DNA from: Planctomycetota bacterium | GTDB taxonomy: Bacteria > Planctomycetota > Phycisphaerae > Sedimentisphaerales > Anaerohalosphaeraceae | DNA: 6,386 bases | Direction: 5' to 3' | Assembly: GCA_019456245.1 (NCBI GenBank) | Contig: VRUF01000171.1 | Location: forward strand, 1-6,386 | Shown here: one piece after another, positions 1 to 5,664 of the stretch | How positions within the stretch are numbered: position 1 is the first letter of the stretch | How the letters are laid out: the number at the start of each line of letters is the position of its first letter | Translations under genes and position numbers: made by a program | The notes under the pieces: generated by a model | What the model saw: the letters and a program-made list of their open reading frames with translations, nothing else | The model's database searches: none | What the model was told of the DNA's origin: nothing

Positions 1-6
1 CAGGAC

Positions 7-726
7 ATGTTATACGGAACTATATCTGGAAAACAAAATTGCGCGACCGGATGTCTTAAGTATGCCTTTGGAAGATTGGGCAAAGATATTTCATGGGACA
101 AATTTGCTCCTATGGTTCATGGAGATGCAAAAGCAACGCCGATGTCCGAGATGGTTCGCTTTGCCCGGGATAGTGGCATAGATGCGATCGCGGTGAAGGC
201 CGATCTTGAATCGATTCGAATGCTAAAGGCTTGCGAGATTATCCTGCATTTTCCGCAAACTAATCATTACGTTTTGCTCGGTACGACTGATGCGAAATTC
301 GTGAGAATAGCCGACCTTACGGAAAATAACTTCTACCAGCGTCACACAATTAAATACTTAAACTCGATATGGGAAGGAACTGCACTGGTTCTCTCAACCG
401 ACAAGATTGCAGGGATAGAAAAACCAGCCAAAATCGATGATAACATGCTAAACGGTATCATCGGCGCTGGTTGCCAGTCATGTACCAACACGACACAGAG
501 TGCAAGTGACAGCCCTTGCTCGGGCCCAATAGGCGGACTTTGTGACGGCACACACAAAATATACTTTGAACGAAAGGGGTGCGAAGAATCAAGTTCGGGC
601 AGTTGTTCAGAAAGCAGTCTGCCAACATACAAAAGTGAATTATGCGGTGAGGATCCAAATTCTCCAGGTGATTGTGTTGGAGATGGTGACTGGACAAATC
701 ATGGAAGCATCTCAGCATGCAGCTAG
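7..726 (+). CDS. C39-like cysteine peptidase with cysteine-rich C-terminal tail (5' end uncertain)
   Basis: Residues 1-132 resemble a peptidase C39-like domain, the papain-like fold that removes double-glycine leaders from exported peptides. The likely catalytic set is C12 (in NCATGCL), H87 (in NHYVLLG) and D103 (in RIADLT), followed by the usual closing strand around IWEGTALVLS. The oxyanion glutamine normally six residues before the cysteine is not there; Q10 is only two before it, so activity is uncertain. From about residue 140 the protein changes character. A leader-like stretch (DDNMLNGIIGAG) is followed by about 85 residues rich in Ser, Gly and Asp with nine cysteines (156, 159, 171, 179, 192, 200, 213, 223, 238). 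No ABC or membrane segment is visible. The frame is open to base 1 and the only Shine-Dalgarno-like AGGA is too close to the ATG, so the true start may lie outside the window. It ends in TAG and converges with the anti-sigma gene. The C39-like fold is fairly secure; substrate and location are unknown. Confidence 0.72.
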   Translation: MLYGTISGKQNCATGCLKYAFGRLGKDISWDKFAPMVHGDAKATPMSEMVRFARDSGIDAIAVKADLESIRMLKACEIILHFPQTNHYVLLGTTDAKFVRIADLTENNFYQRHTIKYLNSIWEGTALVLSTDKIAGIEKPAKIDDNMLNGIIGAGCQSCTNTTQSASDSPCSGPIGGLCDGTHKIYFERKGCEESSSGSCSESSLPTYKSELCGEDPNSPGDCVGDGDWTNHGSISACS

Positions 727-754
727 ACATTCAAGGGAGAAGAGGGGAAATGTC
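726..754. other. Small hairpin at the end of the C39-like gene
   Basis: GACATT (726-731) can pair with AATGTC (749-754) around a 17-base purine-rich loop, overlapping the last base of the stop codon. No run of T follows on either strand, so it is not a standard intrinsic terminator. The rest of the 110-base convergent gap to 836 holds one more weak dyad (804-823, TGGTTTCT / AGAA..ACCA) and nothing else I recognise. Confidence 0.25.
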
Positions 755-836
755 AAACCTCCTTTGGGATTGATACAACTCGACACTAAGATTTTGAGCG
801 TTATGGTTTCTACAGAATCACCACAGTGAAAGTAAT

Positions 837-2618
837 CTAATTGTTCAACAGTTGAGATTTCTTTTCACCCTGTCCAAACTCACCAAAAACGTCCTTGATG
901 GCAGCCATCACAGTATTTTCATCAGGGTATTTAACTATAATTGTCGTCTCATGTACATATTCACCTTCCTGATCTGTTTTAAAGAAACGCTCTGTCTTTT
1001 TTGGAAGATTCGTCTGGACATCTACAAATACACGCCATTTGCGATATTCGATAGTAGTTGTATCTGTCGCCACTGTCCATGCTAAGTCGTATACTTCAAT
1101 ATCTGTTAATAAAGATTTATTGAGACTTGCCTTGTCTAGCTTTGTCCAACTGGCATTTGGTGGTACGTCTGATATATCTAAAAATGGAAGCAGGCCAAAG
1201 GAACGATCTATTGACTTTTTTGCCTTTGCCAGCATGTCATCCGGCATCGTCGTAATTGATATGGTTTCGCAAGCACGATCACAGTGCCACTTTTGCCCCT
1301 TGTTCACATCCCACAGGACAAAAAGATTGGGCAATTCAAACAATTTAATGCTCATGCTTTGTGATACCCATTCCTTATGTGATGACTTTGATTGGCCGGT
1401 TGCGAACCTTGTTACACATACATTTTTGATTTTCGTGATAGCATTGAAAACCTGTTCTAATGTTACTGCCTTTGCGGTTGAAGTATTGAAAAATAAACCG
1501 ACCAAGATGAACAGCATCGCGGCAACGGCTGCTGGTATCCAACCTCTTTTTAATCTTGTGTGTGAACCTGTTTTTGTTACCTTCCGGGTGAGTGTATGCT
1601 GCCTGTCTGGCATTTGGGTGCCAGATCGATCATCAGGGGAAAATTGCATTGATTCGGGTCTGTCTATAATTTCGGATTTACCCAGAACTTCTACTTCCAG
1701 GGGTTGTCCGGCATAGATATCATTTTCATCGTACCCGTCCTTTGCTTTAGCCCTATCACTAAGGCGGAGCAAAGTAACTACGCCGGAATTTTCACGCACA
1801 AGCATATCATTGATCATGATATGCAATTGCTGCATCTTTTCAAGACTTGCGATGCAGGTTGAGGCATGAGATGTATAAGCAAGTCTAAAGCTGGCGTATT
1901 CATCATTTGCAGGGTCAAATCCATGGGGAAAACAGTACGTAAAGATATCCTCTGGAGCAAGTTCTGCGGTATTATCGCCTGAACAGAACGGATGCTGGCA
2001 AACAGAGACGGTTTCCTTTAGCCTATGAATCAGGATGTGACGGTGACAATGCATGAGTTGCCGACAAGCAGGACAAATACAGCAATGATTCAACACATCT
2101 TGTGGAACATCTTTGAAGACCATTTTGCCGATCATTTCAATAAAACTGGTTGCATGGTTGCATATATTTTGATCATTTGAGGATTTCTCAGCAAAAATCT
2201 GTCCCAATTGATATAGCTGCTTGCTCGAAAGCTGTAGATTCCGAATTGTCTCCAAATCTTTTGAGCATTGAATGCAATGATCAATGTGAACGGTGATAGG
2301 CGTAGGCACACACACAGGGATTTCAGGATCAGCCAAAGTTGGCAAAAACAGCTTTACTGTCTGGCAATCAACAGGCTTATCTATGCTGGCAAAATGGAGT
2401 TCAAGGGTCCTTCCGATCAGAAAATTTCTCTCATGCTCATCTTCAGAACATTCGCTTAGGACACCTTTAAGACGATCTATTTCAGCCAGACAGAAAGGAC
2501 ATGCATTTATATGGTCAAGATTTTGCTGAGGAATATCATTTCTCGCCAGTTCATCGGGATAATCGTGAAAATAGGCACGGGATTCTTCGCAAATTGGCTG
2601 AGGGCTAGAGGACATCAC
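837..2618 (-). CDS. Membrane anti-sigma factor with four tandem ZAS-like zinc modules and a LolA-like outer domain
   Basis: This is a probable anti-sigma factor for the ECF sigma encoded just upstream. Three modules fit the RsrA-type ZAS spacing, Cys-x24/25-His-x3-Cys-x2-Cys: C10/H36/C40/C43, C85/H111/C115/C118 and C153/H178/C182/C185. A fourth, H251/C255, has Ser at 258 in place of the last cysteine. ZAS domains normally occur once per protein and bind the sigma factor in the cytoplasm. After a polar linker (about 270-358) comes one membrane segment (about 360-377, WIPAAVAAMLFILVGLFF) preceded by basic residues, which predicts a cytoplasmic N terminus. Residues 385-593, starting VTLEQVFNAI, look like a LolA-like or lipoprotein-sorting-like envelope domain; that part is less certain. 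Translation can start at GTG 2618 or ATG 2615, six or nine bases after a perfect AAGGAG; they differ by one residue. The start lies inside the end of the sigma gene, so the two are probably translationally coupled. The usual family length is far shorter, about 100-250 residues. Confidence 0.82.
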   Translation of the reverse strand: MMSSSPQPICEESRAYFHDYPDELARNDIPQQNLDHINACPFCLAEIDRLKGVLSECSEDEHERNFLIGRTLELHFASIDKPVDCQTVKLFLPTLADPEIPVCVPTPITVHIDHCIQCSKDLETIRNLQLSSKQLYQLGQIFAEKSSNDQNICNHATSFIEMIGKMVFKDVPQDVLNHCCICPACRQLMHCHRHILIHRLKETVSVCQHPFCSGDNTAELAPEDIFTYCFPHGFDPANDEYASFRLAYTSHASTCIASLEKMQQLHIMINDMLVRENSGVVTLLRLSDRAKAKDGYDENDIYAGQPLEVEVLGKSEIIDRPESMQFSPDDRSGTQMPDRQHTLTRKVTKTGSHTRLKRGWIPAAVAAMLFILVGLFFNTSTAKAVTLEQVFNAITKIKNVCVTRFATGQSKSSHKEWVSQSMSIKLFELPNLFVLWDVNKGQKWHCDRACETISITTMPDDMLAKAKKSIDRSFGLLPFLDISDVPPNASWTKLDKASLNKSLLTDIEVYDLAWTVATDTTTIEYRKWRVFVDVQTNLPKKTERFFKTDQEGEYVHETTIIVKYPDENTVMAAIKDVFGEFGQGEKKSQLLNN

Positions 2619-3162
2619 GGCTGGCTCCTTGTTCTACTTTGACTAGTTGACGAATTCTTCGAAACCCGGACGTTAAGTATCTTCGAACTGAACCTGTCTT
2701 TATCCCCATTTGAGCGGCTGCCTCCTTAGTGCTCTTGCTGTCATAATATTTGAGTTTTATCGCTGTTTTTTCCCTCTCGTCCAAGCATCTCTGAATTAAG
2801 TTAAGCAATAACTCTTTTTGTTCAGCCCCTATTGCAGAAACCTCTGGAGTAGCTTCAAGACAAGGAGCAACATAGCAACTATACCTTCGTAACCTGTGCC
2901 CGTACCGGATAGCCTTAGTAGTTATATCTTTTGCTCTATTCACGATACAACGATATATATAACCCCTAACATTTTTTACATCTGACGGAATAGGCCTGCT
3001 TGCAACCTGGAGATAAAAGTCCTGAAAAAGGTCGTCAGCTTCCGCCTCACTTGAAGTGCAAAAACAGGCTATCCTTCTGATGAAATCGCCATACTCGGCA
3101 AACACCTCGTTAGCATGGGCAACATTGACGTAACTAGCAGTACGTTGAAATTGTTCAGCCAA
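2605..3162 (-). CDS. ECF-type RNA polymerase sigma factor (sigma-70 family)
   Basis: This 185-residue protein has the two-domain ECF layout. Region 2 is at about 19-85: the DDLFQDFYLQVA helix matches region 2.2 (core polymerase binding) and NVRGYIYRCIVNRAKD matches regions 2.3-2.4 (-10 recognition and melting). Region 4 is at about 115-172: LDEREKTAIKLKYYDSKSTKEAAAQMG and SVRRYLTSGFRRIRQL form the -35-binding helix-turn-helix. The start is TTG at 3162, the first start-like codon after an in-frame TAG at 3172-3174, with AGG eight bases upstream. The next possible start (GTG, residue 20) would begin right at region 2. Its 3' end overlaps the anti-sigma gene by 11-14 bases, and the AAGGAG used by that gene lies inside this one. 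The slow TTG start may keep sigma below anti-sigma levels (inference). The ECF subgroup and target promoters cannot be assigned from sequence reading alone. Confidence 0.93.
   Translation of the reverse strand: MAEQFQRTASYVNVAHANEVFAEYGDFIRRIACFCTSSEAEADDLFQDFYLQVASRPIPSDVKNVRGYIYRCIVNRAKDITTKAIRYGHRLRRYSCYVAPCLEATPEVSAIGAEQKELLLNLIQRCLDEREKTAIKLKYYDSKSTKEAAAQMGIKTGSVRRYLTSGFRRIRQLVKVEQGASRDVL
2619..2632 (-). promoter_or_regulatory. Ribosome binding site of the anti-sigma gene, inside the sigma gene
   Basis: On the minus strand AAGGAG stands six bases before the GTG and nine before the ATG of the anti-sigma gene. It is the strongest Shine-Dalgarno in the window and lies within the last codons of the sigma gene, fitting coupled translation of the pair. 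Confidence 0.7.
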
Positions 3163-3238
3163 ATCTTTAACCTAAGTTGCAATACAGACTAATATTACCA
3201 GATGTAACGATATCCAATCGCCCGCTACACACATAAGT

Positions 3239-3267
3239 ATTATACATAATCCCACCCGTACTTACAA
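3239..3267 (-). promoter_or_regulatory. Sigma70-type promoter of the sigma/anti-sigma operon
   Basis: On the minus strand TTGTAA (3267-3262) and a perfect TATAAT (3244-3239) are separated by exactly 17 bases. This predicts a transcript start near 3232 and a leader of about 70 bases before the TTG start at 3162. It suggests that the operon is transcribed by the housekeeping sigma factor and need not depend on its own ECF sigma. Confidence 0.7.
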
Positions 3268-3444
3268 TATCTTTTTTCCTTAACGAGCAGCATGAAGATA
3301 TTTTCACATGCATTTTTGGGGCTATAGGGCGGTTTTTCAGGGAAATGATGTGCTTCGATTCTCTGATTATGTTGTTTTCATTCCTCAAGGAGGAAGGGGA
3401 TGGTTCTGTAGAAACATCTGTTCACAGTACCCCTTCGTTAAATC

Positions 3445-3573
3445 AATTTGAGCGCGGGGTTTGGTTCAAATACAAGGCTTGCAGCTTTGACCCAAGCGGA
3501 GGCGTACTATTGTACGTCGAGCACTGGGCGAAGCTGCGTAACGCCGTAGTTGAGACAAAGACCCGCTCAAATT
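3445..3573. repeat. 129-base palindromic element, probably a dispersed MITE/REP-like repeat
   Basis: The ends are inverted copies: AATTTGAGCG at the left and CGCTCAAATT at the right, followed inward by an imperfect continuation (CGGGGTTTG against CAAAGACC). Inside lies a second nested hairpin. GCAGCTT (3481-3487) pairs with AAGCTGC (3531-3537), CCCA (3491-3494) with TGGG (3525-3528), and GGCGTAC (3501-3507) with GTACGTC (3512-3518) around a TATT loop. The whole can fold into one long cruciform or RNA hairpin. It starts nine bases after the stop of the PpiC gene and may also end its transcript, though no clear T run follows. The layout (GAGCGGG ends, GTAC core) resembles repeats I recall from other environmental bacterial genomes; that is memory, not a search. 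The open frames crossing it look accidental. Confidence 0.65.
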
Positions 3574-3582
3574 AGACATTTA

Positions 3583-4593
3583 TCATTTCAGAACCTCCCG
3601 CGGCCACTCGATCCGGGCATTGGAAAGTAAATATGCTACATACTGAGTGGAAAACCCCCGCTTCTTCTCACCTCCAAGCCACTTAACTATACCATCTCTC
3701 GCGCGGTCGTAAGGTATCTGTTTCCCTTCCTTCCTGTCGGTCACCTTGACGATATGATACCCGTAAGGCATCTTGATCGGCTCGGCAACCTCGCCCGGTA
3801 TCAAACTGAAAACCGCCTCAGCGATCTCCGGCATCATGTTCTCTTCGCTAAAAAAACCAAGATCCCCTCCCGACTTCTTCGTAGACTCATCATCGCTGTA
3901 ACGGGAAACAAGCACACTGAAATCGCCTCCACTGGCGACCTGTTTCATTATATCGTCAACCTTGATCTTAGCTTTTGCCTGGGCCGACTTAACCGACCCA
4001 TCCACCTCTATCAATATATGACTGGCACGAACCATCGCCAGAGTCTTAAAATTATCGATATGCTTATCGTAATGCCTTTTCGCCTCCGCCTCCTTCACTA
4101 TAAAAGCCTTTGCCCCCGCCTCGAGCTCAATAAGCTTATCGAAACACATCTCCATCTTGATACGTTTCTTCAATTCCTCCGGCCCAATACCCTCTTTAAC
4201 CATTACCATACTTATGAAACCGTCCACATTAGTACCAGCCTGCCTCGCGATCTCCTGCATACGCTTATAAACTGCCTCATCCTTAACTGTTATCTTCTTG
4301 AATGCAACCCTGTCCGAGACAACCTGCCTCTCTATCAAAGTATCTATCGCTTTTCTCCGCATCTTGAACCGCATCTCGCCGGTAAGAATCTCCGTAGGAA
4401 CAAGCATCATCTTAAGCTGATGTTTAATCTCCTTGCTAAGGTCGCTCTGCATAATAGCAACGCCATTGACGGTTACCACAACCGTATCCAAAGCCGACTT
4501 TTCAGCCGTACTTTTCCCCCGCCCGGCTCCCAAAACAACCGGAGAAAATACCAGCAAAATAATCTGGGTCAATACTACAGAATAAAATTTCAT
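3583..4593 (-). CDS. Exported PpiC/SurA-type peptidyl-prolyl cis-trans isomerase
   Basis: This 336-residue folding factor should act outside the cytoplasmic membrane, catalysing cis-trans isomerisation of proline bonds and helping envelope proteins fold. Residues 1-23 form a signal peptide (hydrophobic core VVLTQIILLVFSPVVLGA). There is no lipobox cysteine, so a soluble periplasmic protein is likely. Residues 37-165 match the SurA N-terminal chaperone domain, opening with VVVTVNGVAIMQSDLSKEI and including the helix RRKAIDTLIERQVV. Residues 186-288 are a parvulin domain with the hallmarks VRASHILIEV, GGDFSVLVSRYSDD, SGGDLGFFSEENMMPE and MPYGYHIVKVTDR. One parvulin domain rather than the two of E. 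coli SurA makes it closer to PrsA or single-domain SurA-like proteins. ATG at 4593 is preceded by a weak GGG about eight bases away. It is transcribed alone, divergently from the thioesterase. Clients are unknown. Confidence 0.93.
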   Translation of the reverse strand: MKFYSVVLTQIILLVFSPVVLGAGRGKSTAEKSALDTVVVTVNGVAIMQSDLSKEIKHQLKMMLVPTEILTGEMRFKMRRKAIDTLIERQVVSDRVAFKKITVKDEAVYKRMQEIARQAGTNVDGFISMVMVKEGIGPEELKKRIKMEMCFDKLIELEAGAKAFIVKEAEAKRHYDKHIDNFKTLAMVRASHILIEVDGSVKSAQAKAKIKVDDIMKQVASGGDFSVLVSRYSDDESTKKSGGDLGFFSEENMMPEIAEAVFSLIPGEVAEPIKMPYGYHIVKVTDRKEGKQIPYDRARDGIVKWLGGEKKRGFSTQYVAYLLSNARIEWPREVLK

Positions 4594-4619
4594 AAAACGC
4601 CCATTCCAATAATAAAATA

Positions 4620-4641
4620 GTTTCGGCCGTCAGGCCGTAAC
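4620..4641 (-). promoter_or_regulatory. Hairpin in the PpiC leader
   Basis: GTTxCGGCC and GGCCGxAAC form a near-perfect stem with a four-base loop and one mismatch, 27 bases before the PpiC start codon on the minus strand. No T run follows on either strand, so it is not a plain terminator. It could influence mRNA stability or ribosome access. Confidence 0.4.
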
Positions 4642-4696
4642 CTCAATTTTGCATTTTAATTTTTGATTTTTGCACTTTCACACTGATCTTCCGTTT

Positions 4697-4725
4697 AAAT
4701 TAGCAAAATCAATCCCATCAGTCAA
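4697..4725 (-). promoter_or_regulatory. Probable promoter of the PpiC gene
   Basis: On the minus strand TTGACT (4725-4720) is followed after 17 bases by TAATTT (4702-4697), with TG one base before it as in extended -10 promoters. The predicted start near 4690 leaves a leader of about 97 bases containing an A/T-rich stretch and the hairpin at 4620-4641. The -35 is close to consensus; the -10 is weaker. Confidence 0.5.
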
Positions 4726-4886
4726 GTTTCTTCATCACCAACAAAGGCATACTTTCTGCACCCTATACGTTCGAAATGACCTTAAGATTCGCAGATTTCA
4801 CTTTTTTCTTGCAAAATCATCGCTTCCGCCCTAACCTGTCCTGCCTGTCGAATATTAAAACAGCACTTGTTTATTGCGATTAAAAC

Positions 4887-5300
4887 ATGGAAATGAAGCT
4901 TCCCGAAAAAACAACGATAACCTCATACACCATCACTATTATCCCTAGATATTGTGAAACGGACCAAGCCGGCGTCGTACACCACACCGTATATCCAATA
5001 TGGCTCGAAATGGGACGAACCGAACTATTGCGAGAAAACGGCCTCGCATACAGCCTGCTCGAAAAAAACGGCACATTCTTCGTCGTCGCCGATCTCAACA
5101 TCAAGTACCGCAGACCGGCTTATTATGACGAAAAGCTGGATCTCAACACCGCCATCACAAAAGTTACATCTGCAAGAGTAGAACACTCCTATTCACTGAA
5201 AAATGCCTCGGGAATTATCCTCGCAGAAGCAAAAACAACTCTCGCATGCGTAGATTCAAAAGGTGCACTACAAAAAATGCCCCCCTTCATGACCCTATAA
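4887..5300 (+). CDS. Hotdog-fold acyl-CoA thioesterase, YbgC / 4-hydroxybenzoyl-CoA thioesterase type
   Basis: This 137-residue protein has the usual family length and hydrolyses an acyl-CoA thioester to the free acid and CoA in the cytoplasm. The signature is at 20-50: PRYCETDQAGVVHHTVYPIW followed by LEMGRTELLRENGL. D26 is the expected catalytic aspartate, and the following G29-V30-V31 and E41 occupy the usual positions on the hotdog helix. FFVVADLNIKYRRPAYYDEKLDL (64-86) is the second conserved block, and the ending strand AEAKTTLACVD (113-123) fits. HH at 32-33 replaces the more common YH. The start is uncertain: ATG 4887 and ATG 4893 are both in frame and neither has a good Shine-Dalgarno. 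The aspartate lies well inside either way. Substrate cannot be read from the sequence; family members act on short-chain or aromatic acyl-CoAs, and YbgC proteins are often found near the Tol-Pal genes, which are not seen here. Confidence 0.9.
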   Translation: MEMKLPEKTTITSYTITIIPRYCETDQAGVVHHTVYPIWLEMGRTELLRENGLAYSLLEKNGTFFVVADLNIKYRRPAYYDEKLDLNTAITKVTSARVEHSYSLKNASGIILAEAKTTLACVDSKGALQKMPPFMTL

Positions 5301-5302
5301 AA

Positions 5303-5357
5303 ACAGCCTCGCAGGCCTGTCCCACCGAAGCCGGTTTCTTCGTAGCCTACGGCGAAG
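5303..5357. repeat. Cluster of three small hairpins after the thioesterase gene
   Basis: ACAGCCT / AGG-C-CTGT (5303-5320) starts two bases after the stop codon. ACCG-AAGC-CGGT (5324-5335) follows, and then CTTCGTAG / CTAC-GGC-GAAG (5338-5357). None is followed by a T run. The CCACCGAAGCC...GGCGAAG pattern resembles short palindromic repeats scattered in some environmental genomes, but one copy in a window cannot prove that. Confidence 0.4.
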
Positions 5358-5590
5358 TAGAATGGCGAAAGGGGAAGGCGAAACCACCAATAATCAATTC
5401 AGAACGCACATTTCACAAAAAAAACAAAATTTCCCCTGCACGAGTTGGCATCGCCGGTTTTATTTCTTACTGTTTATATGACAGTTATAGTCGCTTCTGT
5501 TCTGGGTTAAATTTGGGGAAACAGAAATGTCGCCGAGGACAAAAAGAAACTGGATTGGAGTATTAAAAGAACCACGATACAGCATCCAGG

Positions 5591-5662
5591 AAAGAGGACC
5601 GCCGGGCCGAAAAAGGAATCCTTCATTTCATGAAGACTCCTCTCGGCCTGGAGGCCTTTTTT
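5591..5662. terminator. Large bidirectional intrinsic terminator
   Basis: Bases 5591-5610 pair with 5643-5662 in 18 of 20 columns (three of them G-U on the plus strand), and the right arm ends in six T: a strong plus-strand terminator. Inside, GGAATCCTTCAT (5615-5626) pairs with ATGAAGACTCC (5630-5640). Read on the minus strand, that inner stem pairs better and is followed by five T (5614-5610), which suits the AmrB gene ending at 5665. The structure can therefore stop transcription from both sides. Confidence 0.75.
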
Positions 5663-5664
5663 GT

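Larger units (their letters stand above)
3163..3582. other. Intergenic region between the PpiC gene and the sigma operon
   Basis: About 420 bases without a convincing gene. It holds the palindromic element at 3445-3573 and the sigma operon promoter at 3239-3267. A 73-codon minus-strand frame (3167-3388) ends four bases before the sigma start, but it has no recognisable domain and contains the promoter, so I do not call it. I see nothing I can name between about 3275 and 3444. Confidence 0.6.
4594..4886. other. Divergent intergenic region between PpiC and thioesterase genes
   Basis: About 293 bases with the PpiC promoter and leader hairpin on the minus strand. The stretch 4645-4680 is low-complexity, with TTTTGCA-type runs repeated (TTTTGCATTTT, TTTTTGCAC). 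No clear promoter for the thioesterase gene could be picked out; TTGCAA at 4809-4814 has no -10 at a suitable distance. Confidence 0.5.
5301..5664. other. Intergenic region between thioesterase and AmrB genes
   Basis: 364 bases between two converging genes. It contains hairpins at 5303-5357, an A-rich stretch near 5418-5430, a possible weak plus-strand promoter (TTGGCA 5445-5450, 17 bases, TACTGT 5468-5473) and the large terminator structure at 5591-5662. A 76-codon plus-strand frame from 5527 runs through that terminator and is not supported as a gene. Confidence 0.5.

Noticed and set aside
1039..1716. 225-codon plus-strand frame opposite the anti-sigma gene
   Set aside because: The opposite strand encodes a coherent zinc-module / membrane / outer-domain protein, and this frame shows no domain.
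3167..3388. 73-codon minus-strand frame just upstream of the sigma gene
   Set aside because: No recognisable domain or ribosome site, and the near-perfect promoter at 3239-3267 lies inside it; better explained as leader and intergenic DNA.
3345..3575. 76-codon plus-strand frame
   Set aside because: More than half of it is the translated palindromic element; frames through such repeats are common artefacts.
3754..4620. 288-codon plus-strand frame opposite the PpiC gene
   Set aside because: It is the antisense shadow of a clear PpiC/SurA protein; its His/Leu-rich composition is typical of such shadows.
4640..4685. Direct repeats of TTTTGCA as a possible CRISPR or iteron cluster
   Set aside because: The units are short, irregular and A/T-rich with no constant spacing, so this is low-complexity sequence.
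5468..5487. LexA-like dyad TACTGT...ACAGTTA
   Set aside because: The CTGT and ACAG halves are seven bases apart, not the eight of the E. coli-type box, and no SOS gene follows; planctomycete-type LexA sites also differ.
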